Shown here piece by piece: positions 8,529 through 16,880 of a stretch of DNA of 64,000 nt; the first letter of the stretch is position 1, and each line of letters starts with the position of its first letter. A program made the translations under genes and the position numbers. The notes beneath the pieces are model-generated. The model did no database searches. It was given only the letters and a program-made list of their open reading frames with translations, and had not been told where the DNA came from. The DNA is from Mycolicibacterium rhodesiae NBB3 (GTDB lineage: Bacteria > Actinomycetota > Actinomycetes > Mycobacteriales > Mycobacteriaceae), in the NCBI RefSeq assembly GCF_000230895.2, contig NC_016604.1, positions 2,294,001 to 2,358,000 of the forward strand. The letters run 5' to 3'.

Positions 8529-10007
8529 CTACTTCGCCACGATCTCGTCGAGATGAGAATCCCACGTCATGGTCGGTGCGGCAGTGGAATTGGCATGGCG
8601 GGCAACCTCTTCGATCCAGTCCTCGGTGGCGGTCCTCGCGACGTCGGTGAACACCTCGGTCAGGGCGGCGATATAACGGTGCACCGAGTCGCGCGCGATG
8701 GAGTTGTCGGGAAAGGAGACCGTGACGGTGGTGCGATCCGCGTGCCGGTTGATCCAGAGATTGATTCCGCCGCGCGAGAGGTTGTCTCCGTAGGTCCCGA
8801 AGTTGGTTTCGCCCCACAGCTCGGCGACGGGAATCTTGCCGAAGTCCAGGAAGGACACCATCATCATGGGCTTGGTCGGCAGCTCGATCCCGAGCTGATT
8901 CACCGGCGCGACCTCCAGCACCCGATCCAGGGGGACATTGGCCAGGTTCCTGTTGGCGTCGAACGACTTCTGTGCCGCGCGGGCGACATCGCCGAAGCAC
9001 CCGTCACCGATCGGCACGGTGACCGGGAAGAGGCCGGCGAACCAGCCGACGCTCAAGGTCTCGACGCCCGACATGCGGGTGTCGGACGGGGCCAAGCCGT
9101 GATACGTGGTCTTGCCGGTCAGGTGATGTTCCGCGAGCGCCGCGCACGCCGTGATGCCGCCGGAGAAGCGCGCGCCGACGTTGCGGCATGCGTCGTCGAA
9201 GGCCGCGGTCTCCTCGCCGTTGAGCAGTTCGACGGTGATGAAGTCGCCGTTGTTGTTCGTCCAGGTGTCGCCGAGTTCCAGCGGAAAGCTCGGCCATTCG
9301 CCCTCGGTGTCCTGAGCAAAGGTGATCCAGTCCCGGATCTCCGGAGACGAGAGGTCCATGTCCGCGATGTGCGCGGTCTGCCGAGCGGTGTAGTCGCGAT
9401 ACCCGCCGACGGCCGTCTGGATGACCGGCCGGCCGGCGATGAGTTCCTGATATGCGAAGTGGATGTCGAGGAAGATGATGCCTGCGGACATGCCGTCGAT
9501 GTGCAGGTGGTCGGCGCTGGCGTAGAAGGTGAAACGGTCGGACTGCTGGCTGATTCCGAACGTGATGCAGTCCCAGTCCAGGGTGTCCGGCGTCGACGTC
9601 AAGGCGTGTTCGCGGATGTCGTCGACACTCATCTCGCCGTAGGAGAAGGGCAAGAATTCGATCTGCTCGGGATCACTGATCGTCCTGCGGAAGATGTTGC
9701 CGTTCTGGAAGCCGAACGAGCTGTGGTACGTGTCGTGCCGGCGGAGGTGGGCGTTGATCGCCGTTGTCATTGCCGCGATGTCACAGGTCCCGGGGATGTC
9801 CCAGGACACCACCATCAGACGGGGCTGAGGGCGTCCGAGCGCACGGCCGCCGAACGCGGAGCGCAGATGTGATGCCTGCTGAAAGCTCGGGGGCAGCGGA
9901 TCCCGGTCCGCCTTCGCCATGTTCTCGCGGGAAGCGTCTGACGCCATCCAGGTGGTGACCGGGCCGGGCACCGGCTGCCATGAGGTGATGGGTCCCAATG
10001 CGACCAT
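8529..10007 (-). CDS. PapA-type acyltransferase (condensation fold)
   Basis: About 492 residues. It carries the condensation/PapA motif DHLHIDG (HHxxxDG type), the segment INAHLRRHDTYHS and the C-terminal NFGTYGDNLSRGG, and resembles the PapA1-PapA3 family that acylates trehalose lipids from acyl-CoA or a PKS donor. Start ATG 10007 (MVALGPITSW) has AGGAG nine bases upstream; in-frame upstream starts at 10049 and 10103 are less likely. It is co-transcribed with mmpL. No PKS, FadD or sulfotransferase lies beside it, so the acyl donor and acceptor are unknown. Element B lies 82 bases upstream. Confidence 0.85.
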   Translation of the reverse strand: MVALGPITSWQPVPGPVTTWMASDASRENMAKADRDPLPPSFQQASHLRSAFGGRALGRPQPRLMVVSWDIPGTCDIAAMTTAINAHLRRHDTYHSSFGFQNGNIFRRTISDPEQIEFLPFSYGEMSVDDIREHALTSTPDTLDWDCITFGISQQSDRFTFYASADHLHIDGMSAGIIFLDIHFAYQELIAGRPVIQTAVGGYRDYTARQTAHIADMDLSSPEIRDWITFAQDTEGEWPSFPLELGDTWTNNNGDFITVELLNGEETAAFDDACRNVGARFSGGITACAALAEHHLTGKTTYHGLAPSDTRMSGVETLSVGWFAGLFPVTVPIGDGCFGDVARAAQKSFDANRNLANVPLDRVLEVAPVNQLGIELPTKPMMMVSFLDFGKIPVAELWGETNFGTYGDNLSRGGINLWINRHADRTTVTVSFPDNSIARDSVHRYIAALTEVFTDVARTATEDWIEEVARHANSTAAPTMTWDSHLDEIVAK

Positions 10008-10088
10008 GATGCGGAACTCCTCTGTGCTTGATGACACGTGAGCGGTCATCGCGTTGCACCTGAAGTTACGGAGCGGGCCGCCCGATGG

Positions 10089-10148
10089 CTCGCTTGTGCG
10101 CACTAGTGGATGAAGTGGGCGATTTACCGCTTTTGCGCATTTTGCTCA
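10089..10148. promoter_or_regulatory. Duplicated regulatory element, copy B
   Basis: Counterpart of 5568-5627: CTCGCTTGTGCGCACTA (10089-10105), CGATTT (10120-10125), GCTTTTGCGCATT (10129-10141) and a trailing TCA. It sits between divergent papA (-) and the sensor kinase (+). Within each copy, two similar half-sites with a palindromic TGCGCA core (TTGTGCGCA and TTTTGCGCA in this copy) recur about 40 bases apart. Confidence 0.55.
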
Positions 10149-10171
10149 CGCGGCGGTCGTACGCTCGGCGC

Positions 10172-11860
10172 ATGGCCCTCAAGCCCCGGTTCGACGTGCG
10201 GCTCGCCACCCAGGTGCTGCTGCTGCAGGTCGCCGTGGTGACGCTCACGCTGGGTATTGCGGGCGGTGCGCTGGCGTTCTTCAGCCACCAGCGGATCACC
10301 GCCGAAGTCGGCACGCGCGCCCTCGACGTGGCCCGGGTGGTGGCCTTCGCCCCCGCGGTTCGGGCAGATGTCGCGCACTACGACGACACCGGATTGCCCG
10401 ATGGACCGGACCGGGCCGACGAACTGGCCAACGGTCAGCTCCAGCTGATCGCGTCGGAGGTGCAGAAGCGGACGGACGTTCTGTTCGTGGTCATCACCAA
10501 CGATCAAGGAATCAGGCTCGCACACCCCGACATCGACGAACTGGGAAAGCCGGTGAGCACCGACCCCGCCGAGGCGCTTGCGGGGCGCGAGACGGTGATC
10601 GACCAATCCGGCACGCTCGGGCCATCGGTGCGCGCCAAAGTTCCCGTCCTGCGGCCGAATTCGCAAGAGGTGATCGGCGAGGTCAGCGTCGGGGTCTCCA
10701 CGTCGACCATTCGTGACCAGCTGTGGACCGACGTGCGAACGGCGGCGATGCTGGTCGGAGGCGCCCTACTCATCGGCGTCGTGGGCTCGTACCTGCTTGC
10801 CAAGCGTTGGCGTGCATTGACATTGGGACTCCAGCCGTCCGAACTGGCCGAGATGGTCCGCGGTCAGGCGGCGATCCTGCACGGTATCGGCGAGGGTGTA
10901 CTGGCCGCGGATACATCGTGGAAGACGACCTTCGTCAACGACGAGGCGTGCCACCTGCTCGAGATCGACGACGAGCGTGGGCGCCCGGTGGCCGACATCG
11001 GGTTGACGGCCCGGGTCCTCGATGTGTTCTTCTCGGCTGATCCGACGCCGACCATCGCCACCGTCGGCGACCGCATCGTCGTGGTGTCCGCCCGGAAGGT
11101 GTCGCGTGACGGACGGGACCTCGGCACCGTGCTGATCGTGCGGGACCGCACTGACGTCGAATCCCTGACGCGCCAACTGGATGCTGTGCAGCTGATGAGC
11201 ACAGCGTTGCGTGCTCAACGTCACGAATTCGCCAACCGGCTGCATCTGCTGAACGGGCTGTTGCACAGCGGCCATGTCGAGGAGGCCGAGCAGTACTTGG
11301 AGGAACTGCTCGGGTCGGGCCCGCTGGGATCGGCCCTGCCCGGCATGGATGCCATCCGCGACGCGTTCCTGCAGGCGTTCCTCGCCGCGAAGGCTTCGGC
11401 CGCACGCGAAGCCGGGGTGACACTGCGGATCGGCGAGAACACCTGGGTGTCGGGTCGGCTCGCGCTGCCCGTCGACGTCACCACCGTGCTCGGCAATCTC
11501 GTCGACAATGCAATCGATGCTGCGCGCACCGGGGCCGACGAGACGAAGATCGTGGAAGTCGAGCTGCTGCAGGATGGTTCGACGCTGCACATCACCGTCG
11601 CGGACACCGGTGACGGCGTGGCGCCGGACTTTGTCGAGCACGTGTTCACCGAGGGCAAGTCGACCAAACCGGATTCGGGGATACCCGGCGGTCGCGGTAT
11701 CGGGATGGCGTTGTCCCGCCAGATCAGCAACGCCCTCGGGGGCGACCTGCGGCTGTCGAGCACAGGAAACGCCGACGCGGAATTGCACGGTGCAGAGTTC
11801 ATCGCCCGGTTGCCGGGCGTGATGATCGAGGAGGAGGCTCAATGGGTGACGCAGAACTGA
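10172..11860 (+). CDS. Sensor histidine kinase, CitA/DcuS-like
   Basis: 562 residues from ATG 10172 (MALKPRF); in-frame starts further up would run through element B. TM1 is near residues 13-35, followed by an extracytoplasmic PAS/Cache-like sensor domain, TM2 near 190-210 (MLVGGALLIGVVGSYLLA), a cytoplasmic PAS domain, a SpoOB-type dimerisation helix with the phospho-His in RAQRHEFANRLH, and an HATPase domain (NLVDNAIDAAR, DTGDGV, GRGIGMALS). This layout is typical of citrate/C4-dicarboxylate sensors, yet no transporter for such acids is adjacent; instead it is divergent from papA-mmpL. Its end overlaps the response regulator by 19 bases. Confidence 0.88.
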   Translation: MALKPRFDVRLATQVLLLQVAVVTLTLGIAGGALAFFSHQRITAEVGTRALDVARVVAFAPAVRADVAHYDDTGLPDGPDRADELANGQLQLIASEVQKRTDVLFVVITNDQGIRLAHPDIDELGKPVSTDPAEALAGRETVIDQSGTLGPSVRAKVPVLRPNSQEVIGEVSVGVSTSTIRDQLWTDVRTAAMLVGGALLIGVVGSYLLAKRWRALTLGLQPSELAEMVRGQAAILHGIGEGVLAADTSWKTTFVNDEACHLLEIDDERGRPVADIGLTARVLDVFFSADPTPTIATVGDRIVVVSARKVSRDGRDLGTVLIVRDRTDVESLTRQLDAVQLMSTALRAQRHEFANRLHLLNGLLHSGHVEEAEQYLEELLGSGPLGSALPGMDAIRDAFLQAFLAAKASAAREAGVTLRIGENTWVSGRLALPVDVTTVLGNLVDNAIDAARTGADETKIVEVELLQDGSTLHITVADTGDGVAPDFVEHVFTEGKSTKPDSGIPGGRGIGMALSRQISNALGGDLRLSSTGNADAELHGAEFIARLPGVMIEEEAQWVTQN

Positions 11861-12543
11861 CGGTGCTGGTCGTCGATGACGACTTCCGTGTCGCCAACAT
11901 GCACGCCGGAATCGTCAACGCGCTGCCGGGGTTCACCGTTTCGGCCACGGTGAACACCCTCGCCGCGGCGCGCAAGGCCGATCCTGTCGACCTCGCACTC
12001 GTCGACGTCTACCTACCCGACGGGTCGGGCGTCGACTTCGTCCGCGAACTGCGCTGCGACAGTTTCATTCTGAGCGCGGCGACCGAAGCCGAGACCATCC
12101 GGGCCGCGGTGGCCGCGGGCGCGCTGAGCTACCTGGTCAAGCCCTTCATTCCCGCCGATCTGGCCGCCAGACTGGCTGGTTACGCGCGCTACCGCAAGAT
12201 CCTGTCCGGATCGAATCTGACTGCGCAGGACGTGGATGCGGCATTGGACGCACTGCGCCCCAAGGTCGCCACACAACAACCGTCGGTCACCGCCACGTCA
12301 CCCACCAGACAGCTTGTCCTGCAGGCGCTGCGTGCCGCGGACGGGCCGATGTCGTCGGCGGAGGTCTCCTCGGCGATCGGAGTGTCGAGGGCGACGGCGC
12401 AGCGCTACCTGGCCACGCTGGCCGCTGCGGGTGAGGTCAAGACGCGGCTGCGCTATGGCACCACGGGCCGTCCCGAACAGGAATTCGTCGCTGCACCGCC
12501 GGAGGCTACTCGACGAGGGCAGCGGCCCCCTGCAGGTGTTTGA
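11842..12543 (+). CDS. Response regulator, CitB/DcuR-like
   Basis: 233 residues. Receiver domain: acidic cluster VVDDDF, phospho-acceptor Asp55 (LALVDVYLPDGSG) and Lys100 (SYLVKPF). The C-terminal winged helix-turn-helix is at about 155-215 (SSAIGVSRATAQRYLATL). ATG 11842 has GAGGAGG just upstream and overlaps the kinase stop, so the pair is co-translated. Predicted targets are the twin elements at 5568 and 10089 (inference). Its 3' end overlaps the convergent ipdC by 38 bases. Confidence 0.88.
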   Translation: MGDAELTVLVVDDDFRVANMHAGIVNALPGFTVSATVNTLAAARKADPVDLALVDVYLPDGSGVDFVRELRCDSFILSAATEAETIRAAVAAGALSYLVKPFIPADLAARLAGYARYRKILSGSNLTAQDVDAALDALRPKVATQQPSVTATSPTRQLVLQALRAADGPMSSAEVSSAIGVSRATAQRYLATLAAAGEVKTRLRYGTTGRPEQEFVAAPPEATRRGQRPPAGV

Positions 12544-13606
12544 CCGCATCGGAGACGATCCTCTCGACCAGCTCCGCGCACGACGGCAAGTCGTCGAGGA
12601 TGCCCGCGACCTGACCGGATGCCAACACGCCTGCATCGGTGTTGCCCTCCACCAGACCGGCTTTGAGCAGCATGGGGGTGTTGGCCGCCATCACGACCTG
12701 AGACCAGGTCAACTCTTTGCCGTGCCGCATCTCCAGTCCGTCGCTGATCATCGACCGCCATGACATGCCCGACATCTTCTTGAACTTCTGCGCATTGCGG
12801 ACCGCCGCCGTGAAGCCGCGCAGTCGCGAACCGCTCTCGAGTTTCTCGACAAGTCCTGTACGCAACACACGATGGGGCATACCGTCGACCCGCGTTGACA
12901 CGACGGTGCCGTCGAGCGCGGCCTCGAGGTAGCGGCGCTTGACCGCGTCCGGGACTGTGGAATCGGAGGTCAGCAGGAAACGGGTGCCCATCGCGACACC
13001 GGCCGCGCCGTAGGACAGTGCCGCCGCCAGACCGCGTCCGTCGAAGAATCCGCCTGCAGCGATCACCGGCATCCCGGTGTCGGCGACGGCATCCAGCACC
13101 GAGGGCAACAGCAGTGTGGTCGCGATGGGGCCGGTGTGGCCACCGCCCTCGCCGCCTTGCACGATCACCGCGTCGGCGCCCCATCCGGCGACCTTCTTGG
13201 CGTGTTTGGCCAGACCGACGGATGGAATCACCACCACACCGGCCTCTTTGAGCTTCGCGATCAGATCCGGCTTTGGCGCCAGCGCGAACGAGGCGACCTT
13301 GACACCCTCGCGGATCAGCAGGTCCACCCGCTCGTTCGCGTCACCGGCGTCGGCGCGGATGTTGATGCCGAACGGCTTGTCGGTCGCGCCCTTGACCTTG
13401 TTCACCGCGGTCTGCAGTTCTTCGAGCGTCATCGTCGCCGACGCGAGTATCCCGAGCCCGCCGGCGTTGGAGGTGGCCGCGACCAGTCGCGCACCCGCGA
13501 CCCAACCCATTCCGGTCTGCACCACCGGATGCTCGATGCCGACCAGTTCGGTCAGCGGGGTGCGCAGCCTGCTCTTAGGCTGATGTTCTTCGCCCGAGAG
13601 GCTCAT
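12506..13606 (-). CDS. ipdC: IpdC, flavin enoyl-reductase/nitronate monooxygenase fold
   Basis: 366-residue TIM-barrel flavoprotein of the nitronate monooxygenase/2-nitropropane dioxygenase family: VVQTGMGWVAGARL at the N-terminus, phosphate-binding VQGGEGGGHTG, and AAGGFFDGRGLAAAL. Gene order echA20-ipdA-ipdB-ipdC matches Rv3550-Rv3553, where IpdC is needed for C/D-ring catabolism, so a true nitronate oxygenase role is unlikely. ATG 13606 overlaps the ipdB stop (TGATG); GTG 13609 is an alternative. The 3' end overlaps the convergent response regulator gene. Confidence 0.88.
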   Translation of the reverse strand: MSLSGEEHQPKSRLRTPLTELVGIEHPVVQTGMGWVAGARLVAATSNAGGLGILASATMTLEELQTAVNKVKGATDKPFGINIRADAGDANERVDLLIREGVKVASFALAPKPDLIAKLKEAGVVVIPSVGLAKHAKKVAGWGADAVIVQGGEGGGHTGPIATTLLLPSVLDAVADTGMPVIAAGGFFDGRGLAAALSYGAAGVAMGTRFLLTSDSTVPDAVKRRYLEAALDGTVVSTRVDGMPHRVLRTGLVEKLESGSRLRGFTAAVRNAQKFKKMSGMSWRSMISDGLEMRHGKELTWSQVVMAANTPMLLKAGLVEGNTDAGVLASGQVAGILDDLPSCAELVERIVSDAVKHLQGAAALVE

Positions 13607-14349
13607 CACCGGACTTCCTTGTCCCGCAATGACTTGGGGTCGATCACCTCACGGATCAACCGCTGCTCGTCCTCGGTGGGCAGCCGCGACGTGTCGGCGG
13701 AGTCCAGACCGTGCACTTCGAACGACGTGTTCTCGGCAACCTGCTCGGCCTCGACGCCGGGATGCAGCGACACTGCGCGCATCTGGTGGTCGGGTCCGTT
13801 GAAGTCGAATACACCGAGGTTGGACACCACCCGGAACACGTTGACGAACCGATAGGCCGGGTTGTCGGTATCGACCTTGTCCCAACCGATTCCGGACACC
13901 ACGTCGACCGACTCTCCGAACACCCGCTTGGTGTGGTTGCCGACCCAGTAGCTCGTCGCATGGTTGATCGTGTTGCCGGGCGCACCGCGCACGCCGAACA
14001 TCTGGCGAGTCGGGTGCTGCAGCGGACCGAACGCCGAGAGGTTCTGATTGCCGTACCGGTCAACCTGATTGGCACCCATCACGACGTGGCGCCTGCCCCA
14101 GGCCAGCGTTTCGAAGACGCGTCCGAACGGCATCCACCCCTCGATCGCGCCGGTCGCACCGAGCGCGGGCGTATCCGCCAGCAGCCGGGCCTCACCGTCG
14201 GTGAGCAGGATGTCGGGAGAGAACGTCAGACGGGCCAGTCGCGCTCCGATCGACACCATGTTGGCCATCGGGCTGACCATGATCTCGCCTGCATCGCGGA
14301 ACAACTCGGCGCACGCGACGGCGCACACCTCGGCGCGGGTCACTGACAT
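13606..14349 (-). CDS. ipdB: IpdB, beta subunit of COCHEA-CoA hydrolase
   Basis: 247 residues with the class I CoA-transferase beta-subunit fold (Rv3552 is of similar length). ATG 14349 is chosen because it overlaps the ipdA stop (TGATG); an upstream in-frame ATG at 14433 lies inside ipdA. In M. tuberculosis IpdA and IpdB form a heteromer that opens the last steroid ring (ring C) by cofactor-free retro-Claisen hydrolysis rather than CoA transfer; function here rests on gene order and fold. Tightly coupled to ipdA and ipdC. Confidence 0.9.
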   Translation of the reverse strand: MSVTRAEVCAVACAELFRDAGEIMVSPMANMVSIGARLARLTFSPDILLTDGEARLLADTPALGATGAIEGWMPFGRVFETLAWGRRHVVMGANQVDRYGNQNLSAFGPLQHPTRQMFGVRGAPGNTINHATSYWVGNHTKRVFGESVDVVSGIGWDKVDTDNPAYRFVNVFRVVSNLGVFDFNGPDHQMRAVSLHPGVEAEQVAENTSFEVHGLDSADTSRLPTEDEQRLIREVIDPKSLRDKEVR

Positions 14350-15224
14350 CACTGGCTCTCTCCATACTTCCGGACCGCCGCCTGGTAGTCGGCCTCGCTG
14401 CCGGACAGGTACGTCTTGACGAACTGCTGCCACGTGTCGTCGGACCCTGCTGACTCGGCGTAGTGCCGCTGGAACTTCTCGTCGCGACGGTAGTCCGGCT
14501 CGGCGGTCGTGAAGTGCGCACCGCCCGGTGCCTCGACGACGGTGTCGACCATCATCCGATTGATCAGCAGGGCCTGCGGAGGCACCGCCTTGACCAACTC
14601 CTCCGTCGACACGATTCGCTCCACAGAGAGCAACCGCTTCTCGGCCGCCATCAGGAACAGGTCGTCGAAGTACGGATCGATGCCGGTGTATGCCGCATTG
14701 CCCTGGGCGTCACCGAGATTCATGTGCACCATGGCTGCGTCGAGTGTCAGCGCGGGCATCGCGATGAGCTCCTCGAACCCGTCCCCGGTGGGGTAGGGGG
14801 ATGTCACGGTCTTGAGTTCATCGCCCCAGAAGTTGCGTACGTCGCTGCCGAGTCCCGCGCGAATCGGCAGGAACGGAAGGCGCTGCGCGGCGGCCTGCAA
14901 TCCGCAGCGCACCATGCCCTCGTCCATCTCGCGCGCCTCGATGGCGCCGCTGGTGCGCGCCTTGGCAAACCACGGGTCATAGAACGGCGGGGAATCCAGC
15001 GAGACGAAGCCGTAGTAGACGCGCTTGACCTTGCCCGCCGAGCACAGCAGGCCGAGGTCGGGACCGCCATAGGTGACGATCGTCAAGTCCTTGACGTCGG
15101 TGCGCAGCAGTGCCCGCACGAGTGCCATCGGCTTGCGCCGCGACCCCCAGCCACCGATGCCGATGGTCATACCGCTCTCGATGGACGAGACTGCCTCGTC
15201 CAAAGTGGTTCTCTTGTCTGACAT
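14349..15224 (-). CDS. ipdA: IpdA, alpha subunit of COCHEA-CoA hydrolase
   Basis: 291 residues (Rv3551 has 292). The N-terminal TLDEAVSSIESGMTIGIGGW is the CoA-transferase alpha-subunit opening with the glycine loop. Start ATG 15224 lies 34 bases after the echA20 stop; a longer frame to 15311 would overlap echA20 and would not match family length. Partner of IpdB in ring C opening. The upstream Shine-Dalgarno (GGGGA) is weak, so translation may depend on echA20. Confidence 0.9.
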   Translation of the reverse strand: MSDKRTTLDEAVSSIESGMTIGIGGWGSRRKPMALVRALLRTDVKDLTIVTYGGPDLGLLCSAGKVKRVYYGFVSLDSPPFYDPWFAKARTSGAIEAREMDEGMVRCGLQAAAQRLPFLPIRAGLGSDVRNFWGDELKTVTSPYPTGDGFEELIAMPALTLDAAMVHMNLGDAQGNAAYTGIDPYFDDLFLMAAEKRLLSVERIVSTEELVKAVPPQALLINRMMVDTVVEAPGGAHFTTAEPDYRRDEKFQRHYAESAGSDDTWQQFVKTYLSGSEADYQAAVRKYGESQ

Positions 15225-15258
15225 TCGATCCCCAGTCACTTCGTTCCTACCCGCCGAA

Positions 15259-16011
15259 TCATTTGCCCTTCTTCGTTCCTGCGAACGCATCGCGATGCTC
15301 GTCGGACACACCCGCGAGGTTGAGCTCGAACGTGAAGCCCTGTTCCATGCGGTAGCTCGAGTTCACCTTCTGCACATCGATGAGGTTCAAGGCCTCCTTG
15401 GCCGCGCGGATGACCCGGGTGTCCTTGGCGGCGATGTCGCGTGCGACCCGCAGTGCGGCTTCGTCGAGTTCGGCGCGCGGCACGACCTCGTGCACCGATC
15501 CGAAGTGGTGCAGGGTCGCCGCGTCGACGGTGGCCGCGGTGAAGAAAAGTCGGCGCATCATGTGCTGAGGCACCAGTCTCGACAGGTGCGTGGCTGCGCC
15601 AAGCGCGCCGCGTTCGACCTCTGGCAGGCCGAAGGTCGCGTCGTCCGAGGCGACGATGACGTCCGCGTTGCCGACGAGTCCGATACCGCCGCCGACGCAG
15701 AAGCCGTTGACCGCGGCCACCACGGGCACCTCGCACTCGTACACCGCACGGAAGGCGTGGAAGCAGCCGCGGTTGGCGTCGATGAGGGCGGTGAAGCCCT
15801 CGGTGTTCTGCATTTCCTTGATGTCGACACCTGCGTTGAAGCCGCGACCCTCCGCGCGCAGGATCACGACGTGGGTATCCATGTCACGCCCGGCCGCGGT
15901 GATCGCGTCGCCGAGTTCGAACCAGCCGCGCGATGGAATCGCGTTGACTTTCGGATAGTCGACGGTGACCGAGACGATGCCCGGTTCGACCGTCGTGGTG
16001 GTGATCGTCAT
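15259..16011 (-). CDS. echA20: EchA20, crotonase-fold ring hydrolase
   Basis: 250-residue crotonase. Oxyanion-hole segments are GRGFNAGVDIKEM and CVGGGIGLVGNADV. The M. tuberculosis orthologue Rv3550 hydrolyses a cyclic 1,3-diketone CoA (ring D opening, HIEC-CoA to COCHEA-CoA) rather than hydrating an alkene. It is the first gene of the minus-strand echA20-ipdABC operon and starts 36 bases from the KstR2 operator. GAGG lies eight bases before ATG 16011. Confidence 0.9.
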   Translation of the reverse strand: MTITTTTVEPGIVSVTVDYPKVNAIPSRGWFELGDAITAAGRDMDTHVVILRAEGRGFNAGVDIKEMQNTEGFTALIDANRGCFHAFRAVYECEVPVVAAVNGFCVGGGIGLVGNADVIVASDDATFGLPEVERGALGAATHLSRLVPQHMMRRLFFTAATVDAATLHHFGSVHEVVPRAELDEAALRVARDIAAKDTRVIRAAKEALNLIDVQKVNSSYRMEQGFTFELNLAGVSDEHRDAFAGTKKGK

Positions 16012-16046
16012 GGGAGATACCTCGGTTACTGTAGGGGTCGCTACCT

Positions 16047-16062
16047 AAGCAAGCACTTGCTT
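16047..16062. promoter_or_regulatory. KstR2 operator
   Basis: Perfect inverted repeat AAGCAAG-CA-CTTGCTT that fits the known KstR2 consensus AnCAAGnnCTTGnT at 16048-16061. It lies between divergent echA20 (-) and the SDR at 16077 (+). The possible -10 TACGCT and the GTG start follow closely on the + side, so the + transcript may be leaderless. Confidence 0.9.
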
Positions 16063-16076
16063 GGTACGCTAGCACA

Positions 16077-16850
16077 GTGACTGGCCGCCCAGAGATAGTC
16101 CTCGGACTCCAAGACAGGGTCGTTCTGGTGACCGGCGGAGTGCGTGGCGTCGGCGCGGGTATCAGCGCGGTGTTCGCCGCTCAGGGCGCAACCGTGGTGA
16201 CGTGTGCCCGCAGGCCCGTGGAGGGATCGCCCTACGAATTCCACAGCTGCGACGTGCGCGACGACGACTCGGTGGCGGCCCTGATCAAGACGGTCACCGA
16301 CCGCCACGGCCGGCTCGATGTCGTCGTCAACAACGCAGGCGGATCGCCCTATGTGTTGGCCGCCGACTCATCGGCGAAGTTCAACACCAAGATCGTCGAG
16401 CTCAACCTGCTCGGACCGCTGTCGGTCGCCATACACGCGAACGCGGTGATGCAGTCGCAGCCCGGCGGCGGCTCGATCATCAACATCGGCAGCGTCAGTG
16501 GACGACGGCCGACGCCCGGCACCGCGCCGTACGGTGCGGCCAAGGCGGGTATGGAGAGCATCACCAGCACGCTGGCGGTCGAGTGGGCACCGAAGGTGCG
16601 GGTGAACTCGGTCGTCGTCGGGATGGTGGAGACCGAGCAGTCCGAGTTGTTCTACGGCGACGCCGATTCCATCGCCGCGATATCGAAGAATGTGCCGCTC
16701 GGACGCCTTGCGAAACCCGACGACGTCGGTTGGGCCGCCGCGTTTCTGGCCTCCGATGTCGCGTCGTACATCAGCGGCGCCTCACTCGAGGTGCACGGCG
16801 GCGGCGAGCCCCCGCACTACCTGGCAACAACCACCGCAGACATCAAGTAG
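16077..16850 (+). CDS. Short-chain dehydrogenase, Rv3549c-like
   Basis: 257-residue SDR: TGGVRGVG at 19-26, NNAG at 86-89, catalytic Ser139, Tyr152 and Lys156. GTG start is 15 bases after the KstR2 operator, so expression should rise when HIP-CoA accumulates. Orthologous gene order to Rv3549c-Rv3548c, divergent from echA20, indicates membership in the KstR2 regulon. The exact substrate in C/D-ring catabolism is not known from sequence. Confidence 0.87.
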   Translation: MTGRPEIVLGLQDRVVLVTGGVRGVGAGISAVFAAQGATVVTCARRPVEGSPYEFHSCDVRDDDSVAALIKTVTDRHGRLDVVVNNAGGSPYVLAADSSAKFNTKIVELNLLGPLSVAIHANAVMQSQPGGGSIINIGSVSGRRPTPGTAPYGAAKAGMESITSTLAVEWAPKVRVNSVVVGMVETEQSELFYGDADSIAAISKNVPLGRLAKPDDVGWAAAFLASDVASYISGASLEVHGGGEPPHYLATTTADIK

Positions 16851-16880
16851 CGCTTGTAAGCAACTGAGGAGATAAGAGAT

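Noticed and set aside
7280..8650. 456-codon open frame on the plus strand
   Set aside because: Antisense to mmpL and papA; the translation is rich in Arg, Asp and His with no recognisable fold.
16852..16866. CTTGTAAGCAA near the second SDR as a KstR2 site
   Set aside because: The half-sites are in the wrong order and spacing for AnCAAGnnCTTGnT, and the genes are already in one operon.
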